From contig NADL03000480.1 of the NCBI GenBank assembly GCA_002205965.3, positions 124,001 through 188,000 of the forward strand: a stretch of 64,000 bases of DNA. The letters are read 5' to 3'. This document shows positions 48,301 through 61,685 of this stretch, in pieces; within the stretch, counting starts at the first letter, position 1, and each line of letters starts with the position of its first letter. A program made the translations under genes and the position numbers. Source of the DNA: Kappaphycus alvarezii (taxonomy: Eukaryota; Rhodophyta; Florideophyceae; Gigartinales; Solieriaceae). The notes below the pieces were generated by a model. It was not told where the DNA came from. It searched no databases and saw only the letters and a list, made by a program, of their open reading frames with translations.

Positions 48301-51300
48301 AGGATGGGGAACCTTGCAAATGTTTAGCATACACAGAGCTTTCATGAACAGAGAGGAGGTAAAATGGAAAGAAGAAGGGACACTAGGCGATGGTGAGTAG
48401 AAGAGTCGTCATTATAAAAATAGAAAGCACTTGAGCTTAATGAAGAATTATTACTTATGTTTTACACACAGGTATGATATTTGCTTGGATGTAAGAAATT
48501 ATTGAAAGACTCCAAAGAAATTTGAACTAAGAGATGTTTGCGTTTTCGATACCACAGGAGAAAATCTCAATTCTTAGAAAAAACTATGGAGAGATCACTA
48601 GTTAAATTCATCTCATTACCTCTTAAATACCTTTTGGTTTCATTTTACTTATAAATTATGTCCTTAAAATTTTACCATGTGGATTTAAGGATTATTGTGT
48701 ATTGTCATCGACATCTTGGGAGTATGGTAGGGCTGTGATAGGCTTATTGTAGTTCCAATAAAAGCGAATATTTATGAATTGTATAAGTTAAATGACAAAT
48801 TGAGGACAAAATAAGCTATCAGTTAAGTAAATAAGGGAAAGAAAATTATCAGAAAATTCAGTTAGCTGGGTTCCTAAATGTCTCATTTTTCACGGAAAAT
48901 AAGTGACGTTCGGCGTCATTTATGGTGCAAGCAACAAATAACCTGGAACGTATTGGATAAAGTTTATTATACAATTGTCAATATTAATATTTCAGGAATT
49001 TCATCGATTTAACAGAACGATTTTCCACAGGAAATTGAAACAGTTTTTTTGTCAGCATTTCGGATATATATTTTTTCAATTTATTTAAGTTAGTCCCTTT
49101 CATTAATATTAGGATATAGACATTTATAATATTTTAACATGCGCTTTTTCCTTGGGAAACGACAGAAAGCATCTAAGTTTAAACCATGAAAAACAAAAAC
49201 ATCTGCTATTCGAAAACTAAACCATATGATCCCGAAAGTAGCCATGTAAAGGCCATTTATACATATTTTGATCTTTTATAAAAAAGAAACTCATATAGTA
49301 GCTCTTAGGTAAATCCTAAATAAAAGAATATGATTAATATTACCCTAAATTATTTGAAAACGAATAATTTTTTGATTGGTACTACTGTACTCAGAGAGAG
49401 TATGGAAAATTCTGAGGGATCTTAAAAAATTAAATAACAGAAAAAACTTTTATTTTTGGATATCAAATAAAATAGTAAAATTTATTAAGTATATTGATTT
49501 ATCACCATAACATGTGCATATTTGCGTATCGAGTTGGAGACAACCACAAATAAATACACTATAATTTTACCAGAGAACGAAAAACTTGCGTCTGAAGTAG
49601 ACTTTGACATTATAGCGGGTTTGAAAGGATTAAAAATTAAGAAGCATTGAGAGCTCATGGACGCGTTTCAGGAGAAAAATTGAAAGAGTGAGTTTTCTTG
49701 AAACGATTATCCACTGAAAATTGAAAATAAATTAAAAATGAAACGAGTACCCTGAAATTGTAAGTAGTTGAAATCATATTACATATTGCTTACATATAGT
49801 TGGAAAATTGATTTTTAGTAAGGTCTTGAGGCCTTTCTAGTTCTCTGTTTGCTGATATCAAGGAGAAATATTTTTTTGCTGTTTGATGGAAGAATAATTT
49901 ATCATTAAAATTAAGTTGTTTTTTGAAAAACTCGAATAATACTTTCTGTATGTGAGACTCTTAAATTAGTTCTATCATCTTTCTTAGAAATAATGTGGGA
50001 AAATTTAAACTGTTCTTATCAAGTTCAAGTTTATACCAACCATACAGAGAAATATAACCAGTGACTTACCCCGAACAGCCACTTACTAGTTTTTAGGTCT
50101 TTGTAAAAACTGGACACAAGAATACTCCAATCCGTGTGAAGGACTTTTTTTGATAAAATTTACAACTGCGAAAAGTTTTGTTACCATACCTCTTGGTTAC
50201 GAGTATTTCAAAACGGTTCGAAATAATTTTCACGTGAATACGAGCCTAAAAGTTTCAACTTCCTGGAAGATGTTATAAAGAGAATATCGATTCTTGGGCT
50301 ACCTTGTATTTTTAGGAAATTTATGAAATGAAAATATTAAACTAAAAAACAAATGTTGTTCATTTATTTATTTTGCAACATTATACATATAATGTTCATA
50401 TATTTCTTTGTATGTTCATGAAAGCTTATCAAAGGTCTTAAATTTACTTTCAACCCAATTGACTTCTTCCAAAATAATTTCTAATTAATAAATTCTCTCC
50501 GTAACATAAATTTACTTTCAAAACAATTGACTTCTTCCGAAATAATTTCTAATTAATAAATTCTCTCCGTAACATAATAAATCTCAGCAGTGATCGTTAA
50601 TCTCAATTGATAGAACGCAAGCGAATTAAATCTTGTTATATCTGGTGTAGAATGGGTGTGTCTTTTGATTATTATATCAGATTTGTTTGAAATGGTCCAC
50701 AGTGGAGTGTAAAAACTACATGATACATTTAATCAAGTAATAGAGTATTCTGAGAATAAATTCTCACAGAACAGTTTAATATGAGAATAAATAATCGAAC
50801 TATGAGTCGTGGAGACCCTAATAATGTAAGAAATACTCACTGATACTAAAAATGATAAATGATTGAATTTATAAACAATTATGATATCATATAGTCCCCT
50901 ATCTTGAAGGATCTCCTTTATAACCTCATATTAACAGTAAATTTCTTTGGGGCTTGGAGATGTACAAAGTACATCCCAATAACTTATATTTGGAAATTAT
51001 ACTTTGTGTGAAGAGAGAGATTAAGTACTACCAAAGGTTCGTGGGGGAACTAAAAATTACGGAATGAATGTATCAGTGTTTTCATTAAAATAAATTAAAA
51101 AAGCGAATCTTGGTTCTCTTTTTGGGTGTAGAGGTCTACCTTTCAAGTTATTGAGCAAAACAGGTCACTATAGAGCTCCAATAGTTTATTCTAATAATGC
51201 ACATCTACCCTTCAAAGTAAAAGCATTTTTGTAGGCCACAACCTGCTTCCAGATCCTCGAAAGGGCATAGTAATTTGCTCAATTGCTTCAAGTTTGGGTA

Positions 51301-54300
51301 TCTTTTAGATTTAATTTGAGAAAGATAGAAGGGAATGTGAAAAATTTCTTCGAGACAAGAAATACGAGATCTATACCAACGAAAGTTTTGAAACTATACC
51401 CTTGAACATAAGATAAAGTTAGTTTCTCTGCATTTGTAGTTTCAAAAGATAAACATTTTATTTAAAAGTAAGAATGAATATTTAAACTTATTTTAAGATT
51501 CAAATCTTGATCAATAGTGGAAATATTTTGAGTAAATCACTTGAACAATCTCTTTTGTAAACATTTTCTGTTGCTATGCTATTTATTGCCTTTTTTTCAT
51601 ATTATAGGATTTCGTGAGTAATAATAAGTTATAAATATATAGCACATGCGAATAAAAAGGGGAATACAGAAAATAATTAATGCTGTCTTTTCGGAATCGT
51701 CAGATGGTTTCTCGGTAGGATGTAACTCTTCTTTAAAGGCATATGCTGTAATAACATGTAGAAAAGCACAAAAATGAATGGATTCTTATGGCTTTGTACA
51801 GAAATATGAAAAAGATTTTCAATTCAGTTTGTACCTTTTGAGAATTTTGGTACATAAGTTTTGAGATTTTAATTCTCCAATTACAAAGCTATCATCGGTA
51901 AATTGCATGAAACATATTAGTTATGTTCTTCTTTTTGAAGTAAAATTGATTGTTATTATGAAGTTGGAATGAAAGTACTAGTATAATTTAAACACGTGGA
52001 TATTCTTTAACGAGGGTTAAAATGGTAGCGAAATTGCATATTGAATCTACTCTTATGAAATTACTACAGGTCGACGGATCTATATCCGGCTCTTGACGCT
52101 TACGTTGCTCTGAGAGAAGCTTTTGACGCCGATTCTTTTCCCATGTTGAGCTCGACAGTGATCAAGTTACAGCAGCAGTATTATGGAATGTATTTGCAGT
52201 CTTATTATTGATATTATCTGTTTCAGCTAGAAAAATATTCAGAACTCGAGGATATATGGCCAAAAATCGGAACTGAGGTAGCTTAAGGTGTGTAACAGAC
52301 AAATTATAGCACAATTAGAGATTAATGACATTTTGCTATTCATTTGGAAGTAAGGGCCTAGTCTCATTGTATGAGAAGTATTATATGAGAAATTTAACTG
52401 ACTGAATTGGTAATTTAGAATTATGATTTCCGAGAAGCTCAAATTTGTCGGTAGATTCTGAATACAGTCGAAATTTTACTTTTCTTGGATTTATTTGATT
52501 TAAAATTCTCACTGAATTCCTATTCGTATTCGATGGAGGACTAATGTAATACATCGAAACAACAGATGGGTGAGAAATGAGGGAACTTTCAGAATCCTAA
52601 CGTTCAACTTATGCTATGGAGCCAGCTGCTTATAGCTACTTAGGAAAATAACGGCTGAGTATTTTCATGGCTACCCGTGTGTTAATTAAATTTTGAAGAA
52701 TTAAATTATATAATTTCAACAATAGTAACAGGATAATTTCGGCATGAGTTATGAACAAATTGGTTGCTTTTTGGTGAATATAATGGTTTTATGGTTGATA
52801 AGGATAAATTTGCGTTCATTTATGTGTCAAAAGGAAGCGAATAGTATAAATGTGTGCAAATTCGTATACGTCATAGCCCAAAAACATTCGGAAATTGAAT
52901 GGCTATCCTGTGAGATATTTTGAAATGAGTTTTAATGTATTCAATGGTAGAAGTAGAGCGTATTAATTTAGGCAAAAAGAAAAGAACTATTTCAATTGAT
53001 GTATTAAGCTTAGATAGTGATCTGTACCTCTTCAAATAAAGGGTTTTGGTTAAGGAGTATGAATCGCGCAAATTAACTATATTTTGGAAAGTGACATTCT
53101 TGATACAAAATTTTCAGAGAGGAAACATTCGACTGGTTCTATGGGAAATATTAACCTCCATATCTCTACTAAAGAAGTTCAATACATTTTTGTTGGATAA
53201 AATTTCCACGCTTACACTTCAATTTAAGGAATATTTGATCTTTCACCAAAAGTTCATATTTACTAGTTTATCTACTCCTGTGATCATTTGGCATTATTAT
53301 GTGCTCGACATTAAATTGTAAGGCTCGAATTCTTTCACTCGGAGTCTCCTACTTCCAACAAGTATGGTAAGTACATATATCTATCGATTAGCAGACACGT
53401 ATGTTCTCTTGTGGTTATCTACGCTCGGAGTGCTAGTCACTACAGAACTTAAGAAAATTTTACTCCTTATTAATTAAATCTCATTTATAGAATTTTCTCT
53501 ATGTTTCACAAAAGAAAAGAAATTTGAAGTTTCTTACATATTGAGTAGAATAATACACCAATTATAAATTACGTTGAGATATCGTTCAACTCAGAAAAAT
53601 ATTTCAGCCTTCTTTAATGAATCATGTTGTAGCATTTGTAGGAAATTTTATCCATATATGGGCTATTTAATCGAGAGAAAATATTTTCACTGACAAAACA
53701 ATAGAATTATCATAAGTTTTTTTTCTGGTCGTACAAATTGACAATCCTATGCAGCTGAAATGATAGTTCCAGCAGATTACTGAGTATTTAATTGATTTTA
53801 TGGGAATAATTGATGAGAATGAGTGCGAAAATGCCTCTTCTAAATTATATCTTTACTCTAAAGAAAACGAATTCAACTTTAGCACTCTGGTTTTCGAATT
53901 TTAATGGCAGAAAATTTAGTTATCAAAAAATTTATTTGGCCTCTAATGACGGAATCAAGTTCAATAATAGTAGAGAAATATTCGTTACAGGACAAATTTT
54001 AAATGATATCATGTATATAAAAGCTTTAATAAAATTCGCTAAGGCTAAATATTTGGAGAGACTGAATATAATTTGAACAGTGGTTATCAATTAGGCCATG
54101 TAAGATTTTTATTTCATCATAGAAATATATTTTGTTTATACCAATTTACTATGAAGGGAAAAATTGAAAAAAGGAGACCTTTTCATGTATTCTGCAGATT
54201 TAGGGGATATTGTTTAGGCATTATTTTTCTTTTCAGTCTAGAATGTTTTTAAACGTACTGCTTATAAAATATCGCTTAATATAATTAATTTAGGAACATT

Positions 54301-57080
54301 CGAAGTAAGATATCTGCTCCAATTATAACTCCGATATAGCAGTGAAAAGAAATCATGGTCGCGGTTACTTGAAATAGAGGAAAAAGTTACTATTTCTGTT
54401 CTGACCTTCCTCCAGAGTCTTCTTTTCTGGAAAAAACTACATCTTTTTACTTTTTAGCATCTGACGCCGAATAATGAAAGGATAGCATGGGTCTTGGAAC
54501 TTTAGAGTACCCTATTGATAGAAACGAACACATATCATATGTACAGGTATTGGAAAACTATTTTGGGTCACAATATTTGAAATACTTGACTTTTATTACT
54601 CATAGCCATGAGCTTTCTTGACACTTAGAGAACTATTATTTAAAATTTTCGGTTTTTTAAATTGCCCTATGGTTGCTCCAGAAAATAAAAAGTAAAATAC
54701 GTTTAGATTTCAATAAAAACTTGATGCTAAAAGCTAATCAATAAAGAGAAGACTTTTTCCTAAAAAAGGAATTAGTACATCGAAAAGGATATAGAATTGA
54801 AAACTATCCCGTTTTCTTGAAACAAAAGGTCATTCAAAAGTAAAATATGAATAAGTTTGTTAGAACACATATAAATGTTCTAAAATGAGTGTGACGGGTT
54901 TCAGACAAAACTGACGTTTCTTTCTTGTATTGTTGGCCAAAGGATTCAAATATAGTTGTGGATATGGTTGATTTTTTTTCAGGTAACCTTGAGAACGGGA
55001 AAATGTCAATTTTGCATACTAGTATTGACATTTAAGAATTCTGAAAAGTAGCCACACTCCTTCTGGAAAGCTTTTTGATCAGAAATTGCGATGCTCTTTG
55101 TAAATTTAGTGCAAAAAAAGGAAAGATCAAGATAACTTGGACCAGCCACTTCTATCTCGGGGTAACTACGGATAATTTGCATTGGAAATAAATGTTTACA
55201 AATATTAGATTTAAATCCAATAAATTAAAGCATAAAGGGGAGGTATAGAACACCTGTATGGAAGGTTTTATAATTGAATGGAAATGTTCAGAACATTTTT
55301 TCCATGGAGAAGAAGAGCTTCAATTAAGTTTAAATAGCTGAATGAGCTTCTTTTGGAAGCTAAAGTATAATTTTTTTCCTGATCATATATTCCAAAATTT
55401 GAAAGGTGATTATTGGTTACGAAAACAATAATTTTCAATTATAACCGCAAAAAGTTGACAAAATAAAACTTTTGTCCAGATTAACATCCAGAAAATAGAT
55501 CGAGCGCCCGACATATATAATATCGCTGCTGATATTTTCAGTATCTTTTTGAACCGCTTAATGTCTGTAGGGTTTCTTAAAAACTTTTTGCTTATTTTAG
55601 TATTATGAAGACCTTATTACGAATTAGAACTACATTTTCTTACTGCATTCAGTTGGGTGACCGGATTTTGGCCACTAAACCTTTCTCTTCGAAAAATGTC
55701 TACCCTGATTTGAGAGGTTAGTTAAATTTATGTAGAGGTGGACAATGCATACTGAAACAAAAAGAATAAAATGAGTGTCAAGTGGTTGAACAAGCATAAG
55801 CCAATCGATTTCATAATATCAAACTTTAATAGTCATTTTTTAAACTTCCCCACATAAGTACATTCCAAATTGCTATAACCGGGTTTAAGGATCAGTTATG
55901 TGTACAAATATAACAAACATAAGCTGGTAATGTTTTTATTGGTGTTCTAAAAAACCATTGTTCAACGGTAACCTATCAATGACACTATTCAAATATCGGA
56001 AACTATTAAACAGGTGATCTTATTTTTTGCTTTTTAAAAGTAAAAGACATTCCACATCGTTCATTTTCATTCTTCGTTCCTAAGAAGGAATTTTAGGATC
56101 GCACGGATATTGATTGGCGCCCGGAAGCTTACTCAAGGTCTTCAGGTTAGATGTTTCAGTAGAGATCCAAACAATAACATATGGGTTGAGATACTAAGTG
56201 TTCATAGATATCTGATCTACACATACCATCTGTTGATAACATTATACGCTAAATTATTATTACTATTACTGTTTTTTTATTATCTCCTTCAAGTTAAATG
56301 ACAACGCTCATACGAAACGAGTGCAATTTGAGCCTGATAACTGCTGGGGATCTTTTTTTCTTTGAACACCCATATCGTAAGGAGAGAGGAAAAATGATCG
56401 TAAAGCTGTCTAAATCGATAACTTCTACCTTTTTCTCTTGAAAAATATTTATATTGTGCTGTGCGGAGTTTTCCTGGTAACTTTATACAACGTAAGGCTT
56501 TAAAAAGAGCCAGTTCAAATATTTTTGCTTGCTTTAAATTTTCATACCGTCAAAATATCGACAAAAATAATTTTACACTGGTTTAATAGACCAATATGGC
56601 ATCTAGTTGATTATTAAATGTATGGCTGCGCAAAATATGTTCAATACTCCTATCGTTGGTGATTTTCTACATGAAATCTGAGATGTATAGGCTAATTGGG
56701 GGTGAATGAAGTATATTTTTCGTTACTGAAAATTAGGAACTCCAGGGAGTAATGACTCCAAAGTTCAACTGGAAGATAAAACATAATCTGGTAAATAAGT
56801 GAATGGGAAAATAATTGATTACTTGAGTTGAAATAGTGTGAAGTATTACTTCGTCATAGGTATAATTCAGGAGAAATTATTTTATTCACTATAGAGGAGT
56901 TCTTCATAATTCAAACATGTCAATGTTCCTTTTTTATCCTTACCCGTATTAGTTAGAATTGCTGCGATTGTAAAAGCAGCTGAGGACCGAGTTGCCATTG
57001 AGATATTAGATCATATCAAGGTAAGATTTGTAAATTTAATTGTGCACTGTAATAGATAATCCTGCGATATAACCATAAGG
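48300..57080. other. very AT-rich gene desert
   Basis: For almost 9 kb there is no frame above about 91 codons, and between 48.35 and 52.2 kb none of 60 or more. The sequence is dominated by A/T with scattered GC. Unlike the neighbouring segments, it almost lacks the gtacagtac satellite. I see no organelle genes, tRNAs or long tandem arrays, only one 68-bp duplication. It could be heterochromatin-like spacer, ancient decayed repeats or part of a centromere-like region; the sequence alone does not say. Confidence 0.6.
50439..50574. repeat. 68-bp tandem duplication
   Basis: Two head-to-tail copies (50439-50506 and 50507-50574) differ at only three positions, so the duplication is recent compared with the surrounding DNA. 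It is AT-rich and non-coding. Confidence 0.9.
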
Positions 57081-57459
57081 GGCAAGTGCTTGTTTCTAAA
57101 TGTTTGGGAACAAACTTGTTTGCAATGAGTGAACTCAAGTTACAACTATTTTTTCAGGACGAAGCCTCTCCATATTCGAAGAAAATTGATCGAGCTCCCT
57201 GTCTCCATTTCCTGTCCTTTGAGTACCTTCCATTGGGGGCACTACGGATACATTTTGCAAAGGTGTACACTGAAAATTCAACATTATGTTCTATACTGCA
57301 TGCTTTTGGTTGTTGAAGGTTTCGGTGAGCTGGCTCCCGAAAATTGTTAACTTCTTGAAAAGCAAAGAGACTCCGACAGGATTTCGCTAACCATCCAAAT
57401 TTCTTTCATCGTACTTGTCCTCAAGTTCAATGATGGAGGACTATATTTTCATGTTTCCA
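57081..57459. other. edge of the AT-rich desert
   Basis: Two overlapping plus-strand frames of 76 and 73 codons occur, with no recognised product. Confidence 0.3.
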
Positions 57460-58110
57460 TACAGTACAGCGCAGTACTTCATATATCGTACACATGTTAT
57501 CATATGTTAAACTGTATCATCAGCACGGTATGCTATGCAGTTGGACAGTTGGACTGCTTTGCATACCAGACTGTTTTGATGTGTTGTGCTGTACAATACC
57601 TAAAAGCATTAATTTCTTTGGGGGGCTGTACATTGCAGTACTGTGCAGCAACATGTTGAATTTTTTCGTGTTGAGGCCATTGAGGGTTGTCGCCAGACTG
57701 GATATTTTAATCAAGGTTGATAATCGTATACCTCGCGTTAGAAGACAGGTTACCGTAAGAATATCAAAGTACAGTACTGCGCAGTTTTTATAGATGAGGT
57801 CAATCGAATACAATGGATGCGTTTTATTGTTTTGTAGACAGTTATTCCATTGATACTGTACTCACTGCCCTAAGGGTACAGCAATGGTGCTCTGCCGCCT
57901 TACGGGCCTCCTATGCATTTACTGTACTGTACTGCATAGAATGAGGAGGAAGTTTAATGCGTTCAGTATCTACTAGGAAGTTTAATGCATTCAGTATTTT
58001 AGATAAGTGGGGATTGCGCACGGTCTTATACGGATGAATGGCATGATCACATGCTACCATAGCTGAAAGTACAGTACAGTACTGTACAGTATGTACATAC
58101 TGTGCACTAC
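57460..58110. repeat. cluster of ACTGT/ACAGT satellite runs
   Basis: Runs occur at about 57460-57478, 57768-57778, 57920-57935 and 58066-58110. The last folds into tactgtacagta palindromes followed by tatgtacata. An 18-nt unit, taggaagtttaatgc..., also appears twice near 57949-57989 (gaggaagtttaatgcgttcagta / taggaagtttaatgcattcagta), an old local duplication. Confidence 0.65.
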
Positions 58111-60480
58111 AGCTCCGCAAGTTTCTTTATTTTGAGGGCGAAGTACAGGGAATTACAGATCACAGGTCTTCGGGCCACCTCCTACAATATTGCGGTATAC
58201 TGTAGCAATAAACTTTATTGCAATACAGCCCTGCTGTGAACCGACCACATCCTCCGTGCATTAAAATAACCCAAAAATTTCCCCTGCTGTGAACTGTAAT
58301 AGCAATGCAGTAAAACGTGATAATGTGCTTTATCAATAGACTAGGGAAGTGCGACCTGCAGGACCACGAAAATTGACTAGCTTTGGAGAGGGAGGCAAAC
58401 ATCTGCATGTTGCGGGCTACGACCAATGCAGTACAAAGTGAGCAGGGACGTGGTGAGGCAAATGGTTCTCTAGTTTTGTCACGTGTAATATTATGTTTTC
58501 ATGAAATAGAAATAAACCTTCAACGCTTTACCTCGTTACGATTCATCTAGCTGTTATCTTTTTCGAGCAATAAAGTTGATGACGCGCCTGCTGAAAGTGT
58601 GAAAAGGTTTTGGTGTTTTACTCTTGGAAATAAAACATATGATCTATCCTAAGGATTTCCAGACAACCACAATCGACCCAAAAAGGTATGTCAACACAGT
58701 AATGGGGGAGCAATTACGCTCCTCAAAAGGTCATCTGAGGGATTCTTCCGTCCCCTTTGTTTCACTACTGTATCCGTTGAAGTCTTGAACGTCATCTGAA
58801 CAGTCTGCATGCATGGAACCCTGTTTAACAAAAACCAAGCACTTATGGTTACACAACGCCTTCTCACAAACTCCCCTGGGTCTCAGTCTTCCGAGCTCCC
58901 GCATTAAACACTCCCCCTATTTCCCCTTATGGCAAGTAGTGTTAAAAGTCGCCACAAGCGTTGTACTCTCTGTAAACGCAGTCAGGACGCCGTCCAGTGT
59001 ACAAAAGTATACTTTGTGCACGGAAATACTGAGAAATTTTCTCTTGATGCATTGAAGCTTAATCCGTTGACCTCAAGATCAAAGAGCAAACCATTTGTTC
59101 CATAAGGTAGGTCATATACCGAAAGACTGAGGTCGGTGTATTGCTGGGCAGCAGGTCAGAAAAATCCAGTATACACCAGTAAAATCACTTGTAAACTGCT
59201 CTACAGGTTGGAACATGAGTTGTTTTTTGCAGACTTTGAAGAATGCAGGAGTGTATAGTTCGCGTCCTCTAATGAATACTTTCAACCTGTGTCAGTGTAA
59301 CACCACCTCAAACAGGACTAGCCCTCAAAACTAACAATAGAATTGTCTTACCTGATATGATCTTATCTCTTGAAAGACTTCATTGCATCCAAGAGCCAAA
59401 AATTTTCTGTCCCTATACGTTGAGGTGATGATATTTTACTCATTTGTCATTTCGAGAGTACTGACATCGAGACTGCAGAGACAGTTGAAATACAGTATTC
59501 ACTACCCGCCCTATACTTTGACGGGTAGTCATATGAAAAATGCCCTCTGATTTCTGCCTAAACACAGTGCTTTTTCATTTACTCAACGCCTACCTGAAAA
59601 GCCCCCCCGGTTCGCAGCCTTCCAAAGTCTGGAAAAGAGCATAACCCATATTTCATCTTTCCTTTTACAGTACAGCCGCGCTGCACAGATATCCAGAGCT
59701 TTCAAATCGTGCTATATTCAGTATTCCCTCACCTCTGATACTTTGGCAATTGTGCTACTCTGCGACTCATTGACGTCTGGTGATTGATACCAATGCGCGC
59801 ACTCCAACAAAACTTCGAGCTGATTCTTTATGTCAAGAAGTCTGCAATAAAGATGTGTAGAGTTACAGTTCTTGACAACAGAAGTTCTTTTACAGAACTC
59901 AAAGTGGACAAAAACGGATGTACTGCTGACATGTACGGCACACGCTTTTCTGAGCAAAGAGTCTTGGCAGGCTTTGTGATCTATGGTACTGTATGTACTG
60001 ATGTGTTGCGTCTCGTTTGACTCAGGCGCTACACCCCTCAACGAGAGACATACAGAGCATTCATTTGAAATCACGAAGAAAAGGTCCTTGCTCTCTGGAC
60101 CGCTTCCCAGCAGTACGTTTGCATACGAAAAGTGCTTTTTGAAAAGCTACTATTTTCACTGATGCATGGAAAGATGATATTTTATCCAAAAGAAATTGGT
60201 TGTGTTCCCCTTTGCCTTCGGGAGAAAAACGTTTTGCTACAATACAGTTTAAGAACAAAACTGGCGACCCCTACGCAATGAAATAAAAAAAAGATAGACT
60301 AAACTGGTCCATCTAAAAAGCCGACACTTTTGTTCCGAAACCGAACTTTTGTTCGTCATACGAATTAATAGGAATCTGGGCGTCGTTTATCAAACCACAT
60401 GCATGTCCACGCATGAATTGAATTATTTAGTCCTTGTGGACCAATTCCGAATGGAGTCAGACCTGCAGTGTACAATATAG
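58111..60480. other. intergenic stretch, no supported gene
   Basis: Short frames occur on both strands (for example 118 codons minus at 59718-60074 and 78 codons plus at 59784-60020, which oppose each other), with no recognised family. Two similar stretches near 58850-58910 and 59580-59630 (both with caacgcc.t and a run of C) may be diverged repeat copies. Confidence 0.35.
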
Positions 60481-60783
60481 ATACTCATTGAAGTAAAGTT
60501 TCTCTCACTGGTCCACTTTCCACATAACACGAGACAAGCTGACGAGGCTCTGATCTGGTCGAACAATCCCATTGAAACTAGTGCCAACAATCCATTCCTT
60601 TTGGTTGACATATATTTTGGTTCACGTCCTTCGATACAGATCAAGGATAGGCGTGTTTCATTCCTTGAATCAAACGATCGCGACGCGCGGTTGGTTGCAG
60701 ACATGACGAAGAAAACTCCTGTTCACATCAAGCAACTTTGCGAAATGCTCAACGCTGTCAGGCGTACGAACCCCTTACAATAA
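60481..60783 (+). CDS. 100-codon open frame without a clear start, possible exon or gene remnant
   Basis: Open from just after a TAG at 60478 to a TAA at 60781, it reads protein-like (NNPFLLVDIYFGSRPSIQIK, then KKTPVHIKQLCEMLNAVRR). There is no ATG before residue 75 or so, which suits an internal or terminal exon or a remnant better than a whole gene. I recognise no family. Confidence 0.2.
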   Translation: MLIEVKFLSLVHFPHNTRQADEALIWSNNPIETSANNPFLLVDIYFGSRPSIQIKDRRVSFLESNDRDARLVADMTKKTPVHIKQLCEMLNAVRRTNPLQ

Positions 60784-61685
60784 TGTTAGTAAAAGGCAAT
60801 GCTGCCGTGTTTTGCCACTATTGTAGTTCATGTTAGGACTTCAAGTGTAATGATGAAAAATAGCAATAGAAGGGAAGAATATGTATTTACAGTAGTGTCG
60901 CGGGCAATGCAGGCTGAAAATTGGTCCTTTGCCCGCCTGCCTTTCGATTTAGCTGGTCGACATCACATAACAACACATTGCTTGTTAACTCTTGCTCATT
61001 CATGGAAAATATTATAGACGTATGTAAAACTACTTTGACAGGAGCTTCTCAATAAGTGCCAGCGAAGTACATTCTTTTACCGCATAGAATTACAGCCGAA
61101 CACTTGATATGGAACCAGATTCATTTAGAAACAATCATGGAAACCGAGTGAGCTCCAATTTATTTACTTCATTCATCACATAGTGTCAGCCCTATCAGAA
61201 AAGACTGATCCAGGATAGCATGATAGAATGAGGCTTGCAAGATGGAGCTCACGAAAATAATATGCAACGTGCCTAAACTAATTTTTCATACGTCTTCCTT
61301 TCTTCCTGCATGGCAACTGGAAATGATACTGGTATACTAATATGGACAGTATATTGTCCTCTCGGCTTGAGCCGTGAATGAATAGCATAAATTCTGTTCC
61401 GTTAAAATAATTGCATAAGAGGAATTGGCCATGCCGTTAGATATCTTTTAAACGTTTTATGCGTTGAAGTAATTTACGGTCAGGAATCGCCGCGACGTCT
61501 GCTACTAGAGTACTTAGGTTGTGCATACAATTCTCTGGTATTATACTTTAAATGTATCCAAAAGGTCTCCAGATATTAGACTATAGTTCAATTTCACGCA
61601 TAAAAAAAACTGATGAACATTTGTGCACTCCAAGGACGTATCCCCGAACAGATGACGTCCAAGACAGTCAGAAATAATACAACTC
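60784..61685. other. intergenic stretch downstream of SURF4
   Basis: A 72-codon ATG frame (60799-61017, plus) has no recognised product. The 3' end of the minus-strand SURF4 transcript should fall in the right part. Confidence 0.35.

Noticed and set aside
48300..57080. Organelle DNA inserted in the nucleus
   Set aside because: AT content would fit, but no organelle protein, tRNA or rRNA sequence is recognisable over 9 kb.
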